Assembly (NCBI GenBank): GCA_024636835.1
Contig: JAGXGH010000137.1
Location: forward strand, 1-55,604
Source of the DNA: Verrucomicrobiales bacterium
Lineage (GTDB): Bacteria; Verrucomicrobiota; Verrucomicrobiia; Verrucomicrobiales; SLCJ01
Direction: 5' to 3'
DNA length: 55,604 bases
Shown: one piece after another, positions 24,212-32,177 of the stretch
Position numbering within the stretch: the first letter of the stretch is position 1
How the letters are laid out: each line of letters starts with the position of its first letter
Notes under the pieces: generated by a model
Told to the model about the DNA's origin: nothing
The model's database searches: none
What the model saw: only the letters and a program-made list of their open reading frames with translations
Translations under genes and position numbers: made by a program

Positions 24212-25084
24212 ATGCTTGACCAATACCTGCCACTCATACTCTTCCCTCTGATCGCCCTCGCTCCAGTGCTTCTGATGCTCAAGCGTATCCGAGACACAAG
24301 GGAGAAACAAACCTCATTCCCGCTAGCAAAAGGTGATCTAGTCCCGCGTCCAGCCGGATGGAGCTTGCGGGAAAGGACCGAGGAATTAAGCGACTTGCTT
24401 GGTCAGTGGTTCATGGCTCTTATTATAGTCCCTGCCTTCCTCGGCTACGCTTGTGTGGTTTCTAAGCAAGGATTCTGGTTCTTTCTTGTTATCGTAATAC
24501 TATTCACGCTGTTTGTTGCGCGAAAGATTAAGCCCTTGGTGCAAATGCTTGCGAATTACAAACTGGGATTAAAAGGGGAGGAGATTGTCGGAACAGAGTT
24601 ATCTCGAATGTGGAGTCGAGAAATGGCGGTGTTTCACGATTTAGAGGTGAATCCGGCGAATGGAAAACCATGGAATATCGATCATGTCGTGGTGGCTCCT
24701 TCCGGAGTTTTTGCCATCGAAACCAAGATGCGCCGGAAAAAGAAGGGAACCTCTGAGGAGAATCAGGTCGCACATATTGTTCGGTATGACGGTGTTGACC
24801 TTCATTTCCCACATGGAACTGATAGGCATGGTATCGACCAAGCTCGGCGGAATGCGAAATGGCTTTCTGCAGAGTTGTCAAGGGTGACGGCTGAGACAGT
24901 AGAATGCACGCCAATCCTGACATTGCCGGGATGGTTTGTGAAGTCTGTGGGACAAGGCGATGTGAAGGTGATATCACATAAAGGAATTGAGAATTTTATC
25001 ACCAATGAGCCAACCGTTTTGGATCACAATCAGCAGGTTAGGATTAGGGAATGGTTGAATGATCGTTGCGTGGTTGATTTATAG
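24212..25084 (+). CDS. Membrane-anchored NERD-domain protein
   Basis: A 290-residue protein. Hydrophobic segments at ~5-23 and as a pair at ~68-110 are membrane-spanning. A NERD (nuclease-related) domain follows: YKLGLKGEEIVGTEL, VNPANGKPWNIDHVVV, then GVFAIETKMRR, giving the Asp and ExK of a restriction-like fold. The C-terminal part (TPILTLPGWFV) is typical of NERD proteins. It lies 102 bases after the STAND gene on the same strand, so the two might share a transcript. NERD function is poorly known; nucleic-acid cleavage is predicted only. Confidence 0.82.
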   Translation: MLDQYLPLILFPLIALAPVLLMLKRIRDTREKQTSFPLAKGDLVPRPAGWSLRERTEELSDLLGQWFMALIIVPAFLGYACVVSKQGFWFFLVIVILFTLFVARKIKPLVQMLANYKLGLKGEEIVGTELSRMWSREMAVFHDLEVNPANGKPWNIDHVVVAPSGVFAIETKMRRKKKGTSEENQVAHIVRYDGVDLHFPHGTDRHGIDQARRNAKWLSAELSRVTAETVECTPILTLPGWFVKSVGQGDVKVISHKGIENFITNEPTVLDHNQQVRIREWLNDRCVVDL

Positions 25085-25163
25085 TTACTGGTCATCGTGT
25101 TGTAGGGGTTCAGTCCTCGCAATTAAGCAATTGATGGGTAATAAGATACTTTAAGCGTATTGT

Positions 25164-25197
25164 TTGACAAGTTGAGCCTTTTTGAGCATATTTGAGC
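25164..25197 (+). promoter_or_regulatory. Toxin-antitoxin promoter with three 10-base-phased TTGAGC repeats
   Basis: TTGACA at 25164-25169 is a good -35. CATATT at 25187-25192, 17 bases on, is a weak -10. TTGAGC recurs at 25172, 25182 and 25192, exactly 10 bases apart, so all copies face one side of the helix. The third abuts the ATG at 25198. This looks like an operator for autoregulation by the antitoxin or toxin-antitoxin complex; a start site this close predicts a leaderless mRNA. Confidence 0.6.
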
Positions 25198-25434
25198 ATG
25201 GCTACTACTGAAACCACCTCATTGTTCCGCGTCCGAGTTCCAGCTGAACGCTTGCGTAAGGCGGAAGAAATTCTTGAGCGTATGGGGATGAAGCCTGGTG
25301 ATGCGTTTAACATGATGCTCGCTCAGATCGAATTACGAGAGGCCTTGCCTTTTGAAGTCACGACGCGCCCCCCAGAACTGATCTCTGCGGAACGTCAAGG
25401 CGACGAGTGGCAGGAGGCCTTGGGTGCGTATTAA
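25198..25434 (+). CDS. RelB/DinJ-like antitoxin
   Basis: A 78-residue protein. FRVRVPAERLRKAEEILERMGMKPGDAFNMMLAQI is the ribbon-helix-helix DNA-binding fold of RelB/DinJ antitoxins. The acidic tail after residue 50 (PPELISAERQGDEWQEALGAY) is the likely toxin-neutralising segment. ATG 25198 is preferred to TTG 25192, which lies in the operator repeat. It overlaps the MazF-like toxin gene by 11 bases, so the two are translationally coupled. Confidence 0.85.
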   Translation: MATTETTSLFRVRVPAERLRKAEEILERMGMKPGDAFNMMLAQIELREALPFEVTTRPPELISAERQGDEWQEALGAY

Positions 25435-25747
25435 GGCTAAGCCCGGTGATGTATGGTTCGCGGATCTTGGGATGGTCGAGAAATGCCGTCCTGTCTTGGT
25501 GCTAGCTGTGCCTAGTGATGCCGATGCCCGGTCGCTCGTAGTCGTAGCGCCGTTGACGTCCCAAATTCGAGGGATGCAGGGCGAGGTGGATTTAGGCAAG
25601 CCCCGTTGGCTTCCAAAACCCTCTGCCGTGAACGTGCAAGGCTTGGCAAGTTTTGACCAGCGCAAGCTCGTCCGTAGAATGGGTGCGTTAAGCGACGAAC
25701 ATATGGAGAGTGTTAAAGACGCTCTTCGAGAGATGTTGGATTTGTAG
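25424..25747 (+). CDS. PemK/MazF-family endoribonuclease toxin
   Basis: A 107-residue toxin, translated from GTG 25424. KPGDVWFADLGMVEKCRPVLVL carries the conserved GDVW and RPVLVL strands with the catalytic Arg region. VVVAPLTSQIRG contains the Thr/Ser preceding the second catalytic position. NVQGLASFDQRKLVRRMGALSD completes the family. MazF enzymes cut single-stranded RNA, leaving a 2',3'-cyclic phosphate and 5'-OH. Partnering with RelB-type rather than MazE-type antitoxin is common among mixed systems. An RtcB-like ligase follows on the same strand. Confidence 0.9.
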   Translation: MRIKAKPGDVWFADLGMVEKCRPVLVLAVPSDADARSLVVVAPLTSQIRGMQGEVDLGKPRWLPKPSAVNVQGLASFDQRKLVRRMGALSDEHMESVKDALREMLDL

Positions 25748-25751
25748 GCTC

Positions 25752-25779
25752 TTGACAATATCCGGCCAAGTGTTATCAA
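25752..25779 (+). promoter_or_regulatory. Candidate promoter for the RtcB-like gene
   Basis: TTGACA (25752-25757) and TATCAA (25774-25779) are 16 bases apart, starting 5 bases past the toxin stop codon. About 200 bases separate it from the RtcB-like ATG, with no credible gene between. The -10 is imperfect. Confidence 0.4.
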
Positions 25780-25978
25780 TCTCGCATTATGTCTAAGTAG
25801 CATTTCCAACTTTCTCCGCGCGTTCTTCCATCCTTGTATTGGAAGCCGAGGAGATCTTTGCCGCCAAGTTGCGCTCGATTGTTTTGGGAGTTTATCCAGA
25901 GTTGAGCAGGCGGCAGCAATCGCACGGTTCGTCCATCGTTGGAGCACTGTGCATGTATGACTACTGAAATTAGACTGA

Positions 25979-27532
25979 ATGAAACTGACTCGATCACTAT
26001 TGATCGCTAATGGCTGGGCGGATGATGCTCGGCTGGAACAAACCCTTGTCCGTGGTGCGGAGTTAATCTCTTCGAAAGGCATCTCGGACCGAAAATATTT
26101 ACTGAAACTGCTACGGCGCGAGTTCCCGGAACTTCATGCCTCGTTGACGCTTCGCGATACGCCCGCTCCTTTGAGCGAGGCGATTGATGTGGTGTTGCCC
26201 GAGGAGGTAAAGAACCTGGAAAAGGTGCGACGTCAGATGGACGTCGTGTTACGCTCTCCGGTGGCGGTTTCCGGTAGCCTGATGCCCGATGCTTGTCCTG
26301 CGGGGAGTGAACTGGGATCGATGCCTGTGGGCTCCGTGGTGGTCGCTGAAAATGCGATCATCCCAGCGGCTCACAGTGCGGATATCTGCTGCTCCATGTT
26401 CGCGACCTTCTACCGCTCGGAGCTTTCTCTCTCCGATGAGTTGGATCGCTTGGAGGCGAGCACAAGGTTCGGCCCCGGTCCGCGTCACGACGAAGTGCCT
26501 CATGCGGTGACGGATGAGGGCGTGTGGGAGAATCCGTTCCTACGTGGTTTGCAATCGAAGGCGAGGGCGCACATTGCCGACCAAGGTGATGGGAATCATT
26601 TCGCCTATCTGGGTGAGATGGTGGTGTCTAATGCCTTGGTCTCACGCTTGAGAGAACTCGGGAATCCGGAACTTGCGGATTCGATAGCTGGCGCCGTTGG
26701 CGAAACCTTGCGTGTGTTAGTGACTCATCATGGATCGCGGAGTTTAGGGTCGGCGCTCTACGCTCGCGGATTGGACGCGGCGGTGAAGGCGACTCGTAAC
26801 CACGCGCGGAACATTCCACCGAATCTCGCGTGGTTGTATGCGGATACTCAGGAGGGGATCGATTACTGGGATGCGCTGCAATACGTCGCGCGATGGACGC
26901 GTGCTAACCATGAGGCGATTCATGAGCGGTTTCTTGAACGTGTCGGAATCGATGCCGTTGCGTCGATGGGAAATGAGCACAACTTTGTCTGGAAGCGGGG
27001 TCGGCAATTTCTGCATGGCAAGGGCGCGACTCAGGCGTGGCGTGATGATGCGGGAAATTCGCTTTGGGGATTGATTCCGTTGAACATGGCGGAGCCAATC
27101 CTTCTGGTTGCAGGTGGTGATCGTGAAGAATTTAACTCGTTCGCACCGCACGGAGCAGGACGGAATTACTCGCGCCATGGGTTGATGAAGCGCTACAAAA
27201 ATGAGCTCGGTGAGTTGAACCGACATTCGATCAGTAGTGCTATCGAGCGCGAAACGGCATCGATCGACGTGCGGTGGTTCCTTGGCGATGTTGATCTGAC
27301 GGAGTGCCCGGGTGCTTATAAATCGGCAGACAAAGTGATTGAGCAAATCAAGAGCTACGGCTTGGCAGAGGTGGTCGCGAAGATCATGCCTCGTGGCTGC
27401 ATCATGGCGGGGCGCGCGCCATTACAAAAAGAGAAGCCGCTATCGCCCAAGCAAGTTAGGCAGATTCAGCATCGCAAAGAACGTCGCAAGACGCGGCAGC
27501 GGGATTGGATGGAAGAGTATGATGAAATTTAA
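25979..27532 (+). CDS. rtcB: Divergent RtcB-like RNA ligase
   Basis: A 517-residue RtcB family protein. Family motifs: SADICCSMFA (canonical VDIGCGM, with metal-ligand Asp and Cys kept and flanking glycines changed), QGDGNHFAYLG (GNHF), THHGSRSLG, ARWTRANHEAI, NEHNFVWKRG, FLHGKGATQAW and APHGAGRNYSRHG, whose His is the guanylylated residue. RtcB joins 2',3'-cyclic phosphate or 3'-phosphate ends to 5'-OH using GTP and Mn2+. All catalytic His and Cys positions I can place are present. The C-terminus is Lys/Arg-rich. The motif changes put it in a divergent subgroup, but it should be catalytic. It follows the MazF-like toxin by 231 bases. Confidence 0.88.
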   Translation: MKLTRSLLIANGWADDARLEQTLVRGAELISSKGISDRKYLLKLLRREFPELHASLTLRDTPAPLSEAIDVVLPEEVKNLEKVRRQMDVVLRSPVAVSGSLMPDACPAGSELGSMPVGSVVVAENAIIPAAHSADICCSMFATFYRSELSLSDELDRLEASTRFGPGPRHDEVPHAVTDEGVWENPFLRGLQSKARAHIADQGDGNHFAYLGEMVVSNALVSRLRELGNPELADSIAGAVGETLRVLVTHHGSRSLGSALYARGLDAAVKATRNHARNIPPNLAWLYADTQEGIDYWDALQYVARWTRANHEAIHERFLERVGIDAVASMGNEHNFVWKRGRQFLHGKGATQAWRDDAGNSLWGLIPLNMAEPILLVAGGDREEFNSFAPHGAGRNYSRHGLMKRYKNELGELNRHSISSAIERETASIDVRWFLGDVDLTECPGAYKSADKVIEQIKSYGLAEVVAKIMPRGCIMAGRAPLQKEKPLSPKQVRQIQHRKERRKTRQRDWMEEYDEI

Positions 27533-27590
27533 ACTACAGCCTCAGGATCCTAAACGACGAAGAAAGACAGAAAAGCAAAAGGCAAATTGA

Positions 27591-27618
27591 CCACGGATTA
27601 CACGGATGAACACGGATT
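27591..27618 (+). repeat. CACGGAT-type direct repeat
   Basis: Three near copies of CACGGAT occur in 28 bases between the rtcB-like gene and the next reading frame; they include a possible upstream ATG at 27606. A related motif (CACGGAATGCACGGATT) is at about 4870-4887. It is a dispersed repeat, seen also in other genomes of this phylum to my knowledge. Confidence 0.5.
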
Positions 27619-28766
27619 TTAATGACAAGAAGATGATGAAGCGAAGAACTCGGCGAGCTTTTAAGACCAAGCAGTGGAGGGAATGGCGTGCACTGATTGA
27701 AGAACTTGATCGTCTGAGATCAGTTGTTTGGAACGCACCAATAGTGCCCCTTGAGCAGCCTTATCAGCGAGGATGGGTGCGCTACTTCAAATTGGATGCT
27801 GAGCTTTCTAATCGGATGGATTACCCACAGATCGCAATCGTGTTGAAAGCATTGAACCGAGTTCAATACTGTCGTTTGGGAACCTTCCTTCGACGTAAAC
27901 GAAAAGGTAAGGGAATGCGGGTTCGTGAGCACCACCTGAGGATTCCCAGCACAAGGGATTTGGAAACCTATAAGCTTCCAGAGGAACTCCTCCGATATCT
28001 CGTTCTACCAAGTGGGCGATCCTTAAATAGCTATGATGAGTGCCGTCAAATGCGAATCGATGGATACCGTCTTGCCTTGCGATTTTGCTTTGCTGAATTC
28101 TGCGAGAGCGTGACAGAGCCTTACATGATTACTCATCAAAAAGTCGTCCTCCCCGAAGTGGCATCGCGGCTACAACTGCTAGAGAACATGTTCGAGCGAG
28201 AGCGTTTATGGGAAAGGCTTTTTCCTTGCCGCTGGTATGAGCGCTATTTGGAGCGAGACCGAACCCTCAGGCTTTGCCACGAGTGGGAGATCCAAGAAGA
28301 ACTCTTACAATTTGAAATAAAAAAAGACCCGCCGGACAGCGGGTCTTTTTTTATGCGGTGTGTAATCGCCGTGAATAGTTTCAAGGACGGTGACGTCGGA
28401 CATTTTGTTAACCGAAAACTAAAAAATATGAAATCCCCAAAACTAATCACCACCGCCTTGTTTGCTTCGGCACTACTTTTTGCAGTTCCTTCTGCTGATG
28501 CGGGAGATCGCCGTTACGATCACCGGAACGACAACCGCTCCTACAATCAGCGAGGAAACGATCATAAGAGTTACAACCATCGCCGTAGTAGCCGTCGCGA
28601 CGACCATCGTTACCATAACGACCGCCGTGACGATCGCCGCTATTACCGTGTCGAACCGCGTCGTTCACAACGCGACCATTGTGCGCCACCTCGTCGTGAA
28701 GTGCGCCGTGATTACCGCAGTCATTCGCCACTCGAAGGGCTTCTCCGGAATCTTTTCGGTGGTTGA
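27606..28766 (+). CDS. Uncharacterised basic protein whose frame reads through a terminator
   Basis: The open frame is 386 codons, but only the first ~238 look like one protein: basic and Trp/Arg-rich, with PYQRGWVRYFKL, VLKALNRVQYC and YKLPEELLRYL. I know no function. At 28319-28352 the frame enters a strong terminator hairpin without a stop codon, continues through ~25 unrelated residues and then into an independent secreted protein starting at ATG 28428. Either the transcript ends without a stop, or a +1 frameshift just upstream of TAA 28318-28320 has removed the real stop. ATG 27633 or 27636 is a likelier start than 27606, which lies in a repeat. Confidence 0.6.
   Translation: MNTDFNDKKMMKRRTRRAFKTKQWREWRALIEELDRLRSVVWNAPIVPLEQPYQRGWVRYFKLDAELSNRMDYPQIAIVLKALNRVQYCRLGTFLRRKRKGKGMRVREHHLRIPSTRDLETYKLPEELLRYLVLPSGRSLNSYDECRQMRIDGYRLALRFCFAEFCESVTEPYMITHQKVVLPEVASRLQLLENMFERERLWERLFPCRWYERYLERDRTLRLCHEWEIQEELLQFEIKKDPPDSGSFFMRCVIAVNSFKDGDVGHFVNRKLKNMKSPKLITTALFASALLFAVPSADAGDRRYDHRNDNRSYNQRGNDHKSYNHRRSSRRDDHRYHNDRRDDRRYYRVEPRRSQRDHCAPPRREVRRDYRSHSPLEGLLRNLFGG
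28319..28352. terminator. Symmetrical Rho-independent terminator
   Basis: A7-GACCCGC-CGGACA-GCGGGTC-T7: a 7-base-pair GC-rich stem flanked by seven A and seven T, so it should stop transcription in both directions. It sits inside the open reading frame 27606-28766. Confidence 0.9.
28428..28766 (+). CDS. Small secreted His/Arg/Asp-rich protein
   Basis: A 112-residue protein with a signal peptide (MKSPKLITTALFASALLFAVPSADA, cleavage after ADA). The mature part is low-complexity, nearly all Arg, His, Asp, Asn and Tyr in RRYDHRND-type units, with two Cys and a hydrophobic tail LEGLLRNLFGG. Such composition suggests metal or polyanion binding, but this is inference. The AAAAAT leader before ATG 28428 lies just past the terminator at 28352, so it has its own transcription unit, closed by the terminator at 28784. 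It is in frame with the upstream gene. Confidence 0.75.
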   Translation: MKSPKLITTALFASALLFAVPSADAGDRRYDHRNDNRSYNQRGNDHKSYNHRRSSRRDDHRYHNDRRDDRRYYRVEPRRSQRDHCAPPRREVRRDYRSHSPLEGLLRNLFGG

Positions 28767-28783
28767 GCCTTACTAAATCACCA

Positions 28784-28825
28784 GCCTCGCGTTCGGGAAC
28801 ATTCTCCCAGGCGCGAGGCTTTTTT
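28784..28825 (+). terminator. Rho-independent terminator after the His/Arg-rich gene
   Basis: Stem GCCTCGCG/CGCGAGGC with a 20-base loop and TTTTTT follows the stop at 28766 by 17 bases. Confidence 0.88.
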
Positions 28826-28859
28826 GTATCCGGATGACGAGGATGTCTAGCCTAGATTC

Positions 28860-29318
28860 CTATGTATTCAGCGGAACCCTAGTCGATGAGGCCCCGTGTT
28901 CGTCGTGAGAAAAGTAGGCCCAATGTTTTGGCGACTTTGCGATGATATGAACATCCCAGAGATGGCGGACGGCGATGTCTACCATGTCGCGGATGGAAGG
29001 TTCTTCTATGTTAGATAAAAGAAACGCGGGGATGTCGATCAGTTCACGCGTCTCGCCTAGGGCGTTTCGAACATTGCGAAATTTCTCCATTCCACTCAAC
29101 GACGGCCAGACATTCCACTCCGTGATCCAAACCATGGTTCGATGCTTACCAACAAGAAGATCCAAGTGCCGCGAGGCTAGGGCGGATCGTTCGTCGGCGG
29201 AATCGGGTAGTTCAAAGCGATGACGGAGGCTCGTGGAGTCCGGAAGCCCATTTTTATTGATGGGGACATTCGCGTTCTCACACCAACGTCGTGCTTCTTG
29301 CGAGCTTAGTGATTTCAT
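28860..29318 (-). CDS. Conserved-looking cytoplasmic hypothetical protein
   Basis: A 152-residue soluble protein, last gene of a three-gene minus-strand operon. It has SLSSQEARRWC at the start, a MVWITEWNVWPSLSGMEKF segment and LRDMVDIAVRHLWDVHI towards the end. I have a sense of a widespread uncharacterised family with the WxVWPS core but can name none. No signal or membrane segment. It begins 25 bases after the preceding exported protein gene. Confidence 0.72.
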   Translation of the reverse strand: MKSLSSQEARRWCENANVPINKNGLPDSTSLRHRFELPDSADERSALASRHLDLLVGKHRTMVWITEWNVWPSLSGMEKFRNVRNALGETRELIDIPAFLLSNIEEPSIRDMVDIAVRHLWDVHIIAKSPKHWAYFSHDEHGASSTRVPLNT

Positions 29319-29343
29319 TGAGACGATTTTCTCTATTAGATGC

Positions 29344-30705
29344 CTATTTCGCCACTTTTGCAGTGAGAAAGAAGACGGTGCGTGGGGTGGTGCCGATGTT
29401 GTATTTCGGTGGCGATTCCGGAGTGTTGCAAATCCTCACTGCTGGTTCTGGGGAGATGCGGGCCGGAGTGGTGATGGCTCCGAGGAATGCGGGTTTTCCG
29501 TTCTGAAGGAGGGTGCGAGTTTTGATCATGCTGGAGATGAACAGCGGCATGTGAATGAGGGCAGGGGCGATACCAGTGGCATGGTCGAAATCGAGGGTGG
29601 TGTAGGTGGCGAAAATATCACAACGAATGAACTCTCCATCGCCAAGCAATTTTGGCGAGACCTCAATCTCAGGACCGAGTTCACGGGTTTCGAAGGCAGT
29701 GGGGGAGGCTGCGGTGGCGATACTGGCTCCATCGACAATGGTCCCGCCAACGGAATGGGGGAGTTCGGCAGGATCTACTTCCGTGGCATAGATATGCTCT
29801 TCACCTGCGCGGGATGCCACTTCGCCGCCGGAGTTTGCGATGAATAGACGAGTGGCGATCGGTGTGGCTTTATCTTCGGTAACGAGTTTTTGCAAACTCT
29901 CGTAGGCCGCTGATTGGTCGGGTTCCGCGCCGAGTTGGGAAAGCCACCTGTCGGCGGAGTTGTGCTCAATGGTGAACCACTCGGCGACGAAGGTGATGTT
30001 GGTTTCGTCGCTGTGGACCTCGGAGATTACCATAGGCGTTGCTGGAACAGTCCGATGGATCCACGTGGTAGTGGTGACCTTAGGATCGGGTGTTTCTGCG
30101 GCGGAGAGCAGCACCCAACGGTCGTCGGGGATCTCCAACCATTGCATCACACGTCGACTGTGAAAACGTGGAATCCATTCACGGGATTCTTCCTGGCCGA
30201 TGACGATGTTGCCTCGAAATTGAACGAGTTCGCTACTCAAGCATAGTCGGGTGGAGCTTGGTGGTTGCTTCTTGTCGAAGAACTTGTTCTTACCGGTGTC
30301 ATCGTGAGCGATCTCGATGCTGGTGCCGACATTGCGCGTCTCGAAGGCAGTCGGAGTGGTGGTGGTCATGGGCATGGACTTGCGGGTCACCTCTCCCTCG
30401 ATCTCCACGTGGTTAGGCATTTCAGCGGGGTCGAACTCGGTAGGGTAAATCCATTCCACGGCACCGGAAGCGGAGAAATGTTCGTCATCCATGGTGGAAA
30501 CCGTTGCGCCTGAAAGTCGGGTGGCGGTGCCGTCTTTCAGCCATCCGCTCATCGTTTCCCAAGGATCGGTGTCGGTGAGGACGGAGTCGCGCATCAGTTT
30601 TGAAGCATCGTCCTTAGATAGATTGATATGCTCGACTCGATAGAGGTTGGTGGTTTCGCCCAGTGCGAGGGTGGTGAGAAGGGGGAGCAGAAGTAGCGAT
30701 TTCAT
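29344..30705 (-). CDS. Exported hypothetical protein with duplicated motif, second of operon
   Basis: A 453-residue protein with a short signal peptide (MKSLLLLPLLTTLALG). A ~50-residue unit occurs twice: EWIYPTEFDPAEMPN with PTAFETRNVGTSIEI (near residues 85-130), and EHIYATEVDPAELPH with PTAFETRELGPEIEV (near 295-345). The T(P)TAFETR-VG-IE pattern recalls the beta strands of secretin-domain proteins, but no full secretin is present. Its ATG overlaps the stop of the upstream paralogue in the 4-base ATGA manner, so translation is coupled. Envelope location is inferred. Confidence 0.78.
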   Translation of the reverse strand: MKSLLLLPLLTTLALGETTNLYRVEHINLSKDDASKLMRDSVLTDTDPWETMSGWLKDGTATRLSGATVSTMDDEHFSASGAVEWIYPTEFDPAEMPNHVEIEGEVTRKSMPMTTTTPTAFETRNVGTSIEIAHDDTGKNKFFDKKQPPSSTRLCLSSELVQFRGNIVIGQEESREWIPRFHSRRVMQWLEIPDDRWVLLSAAETPDPKVTTTTWIHRTVPATPMVISEVHSDETNITFVAEWFTIEHNSADRWLSQLGAEPDQSAAYESLQKLVTEDKATPIATRLFIANSGGEVASRAGEEHIYATEVDPAELPHSVGGTIVDGASIATAASPTAFETRELGPEIEVSPKLLGDGEFIRCDIFATYTTLDFDHATGIAPALIHMPLFISSMIKTRTLLQNGKPAFLGAITTPARISPEPAVRICNTPESPPKYNIGTTPRTVFFLTAKVAK

Positions 30706-32048
30706 GGTGTAGTGGTTTGGATGGTCGTGGTGAGAAAGATGGCGATTCGTGGTCCGCCATTAACGGCATAGGTAGGAGCGTCGAGCGCGGAGGATGTTTT
30801 AGAAACGTCAAGGTGACTGGTGCGTAGGGGTGGGGTGAACAGGGCGAGCAGTTGTGGCTTTCCGGCTTTTGCGATCACGAGTGTCTTGCAGATATGACGA
30901 GCAAAATAGGGCATGTAAAGTCGTGCGAGATGGCTACCAAATTGCTGGAGGAGATCGACATGATGGTTGCGGTAAAGAATCGAGCATTCAATGAGTTGCT
31001 CATCGGGAAAAGCCGTAGCTTCGAGTTGGATTTCAGGGCCGCAGAGTTTGGTTTCAAAGGTGGTTGGGCTGAGGTTGGTGCCGAGATGGTTGCCGTTGCT
31101 TTTGAACTCGCCGGAGATGTAGTTCGGGAGTTCGGGAGGATCGAACTCGGTGGGGTAGATTTCTTCATCGCCTGAGACCTGTCGGACGATGGTCCCTGTA
31201 GGCTGAGTGATGAAGTGAGTTGTGAGCACTTTCGCGGAATTTGCGGCAACGAGATCGCCGACCAGATTTCGCGCGGCGCTGTGATCGCTTGCTGAAGTGA
31301 TCGAGTTCATTACCGGCACGGCTGATGTTGGATCGATCTCGAAAACTTCGATCAGTGATCGGATCTGAGTCTCGTCGGAGGCCTCGCGACCAAGTGAGAC
31401 TTCAATAGCGGAAATCGCACGCGCACAGATGAGACGGAGAACAGTATTGTCTCGTGGGTTCTCGCCTGATCCGATGACGGTCCACTCTTCTGAGAACTTG
31501 ATAGGATCGTCGCTGCTGGCGCGGATGCTGTTAAATCTCGGCATCGGGATGGGGTCACCACCTGGGAATGAACGATCGACGAGACCGAGGCAATCGCGCT
31601 GATTCGCGGAGACTGCCGTATCCCATTTTTCGCGTATGAAACTGAAGCTCGTGCCGACTTCGAACGTGTCGTAGGCCGTTGGCGTTTGGGTGGTTATAGG
31701 CATGCCTCCGGGATGGATGATGCCGTGAACTTCACCCGGAAGTTCAGTGGCATCGAATTGGGTGGCGCTCAGCCACTCGATCACACCGCCTACCTCGGCG
31801 TCGAAGTCTTGCAAGCTAGAGACAAAGAGTTCGGCAGAGGAGTCCGCGGGAGCTTCGTTGATTGCTTTGGCGAGAATCGCTGGATCGGTCATCGACGGCG
31901 CGCTCGTCATTGGCACATCGATCAGCCTGATCTCCAGCGCGACCGGCGTGTCTGCCTGCGCAAGAGACTGCGAGGCCAGCAGGATGGAGAATAGTAGGGA
32001 GAAACGCATGTCAAAGATGGATTCGACGATGTTGAGCCATAATGACAC
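30702..32048 (-). CDS. Exported hypothetical protein with duplicated motif, first of operon
   Basis: A 448-residue paralogue of the next gene. A hydrophobic signal (residues ~14-32, RFSLLFSILLASQSLAQA) follows a possible longer N-terminus, so the ATG of MRFSLLFS near 32010 may be the true start. Two copies of the same unit occur: EWLSATQFDATELPG with PTAYDTFEVGTSFSF, and EEIYPTEFDPPELPN with PTTFETKLCGPEIQL. The function is unknown. It is divergent from fusA, with about 100 bases between. Confidence 0.78.
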   Translation of the reverse strand: MSLWLNIVESIFDMRFSLLFSILLASQSLAQADTPVALEIRLIDVPMTSAPSMTDPAILAKAINEAPADSSAELFVSSLQDFDAEVGGVIEWLSATQFDATELPGEVHGIIHPGGMPITTQTPTAYDTFEVGTSFSFIREKWDTAVSANQRDCLGLVDRSFPGGDPIPMPRFNSIRASSDDPIKFSEEWTVIGSGENPRDNTVLRLICARAISAIEVSLGREASDETQIRSLIEVFEIDPTSAVPVMNSITSASDHSAARNLVGDLVAANSAKVLTTHFITQPTGTIVRQVSGDEEIYPTEFDPPELPNYISGEFKSNGNHLGTNLSPTTFETKLCGPEIQLEATAFPDEQLIECSILYRNHHVDLLQQFGSHLARLYMPYFARHICKTLVIAKAGKPQLLALFTPPLRTSHLDVSKTSSALDAPTYAVNGGPRIAIFLTTTIQTTTP

Positions 32049-32177
32049 AGACGGGGAGTCTAAAATTCATCAACATCCGTTAATTCTTCGCATCTAAGCA
32101 GTTGCGAAATGCCAAATATCCAGTAGCGATACAGGCCGGCAATAGTTGCCGTATTGATTACAACTACCCAAAAGCAA

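Noticed and set aside
25333..26082. 249-codon minus-strand frame antisense to the toxin-antitoxin genes
   Set aside because: It covers two well-supported genes on the other strand and ends inside rtcB; no family match.
28184..28193. GAACATGTTC as a second LexA box
   Set aside because: The half-sites are in the opposite order to TGTTC-N4-GAACA, and the site is inside coding sequence.
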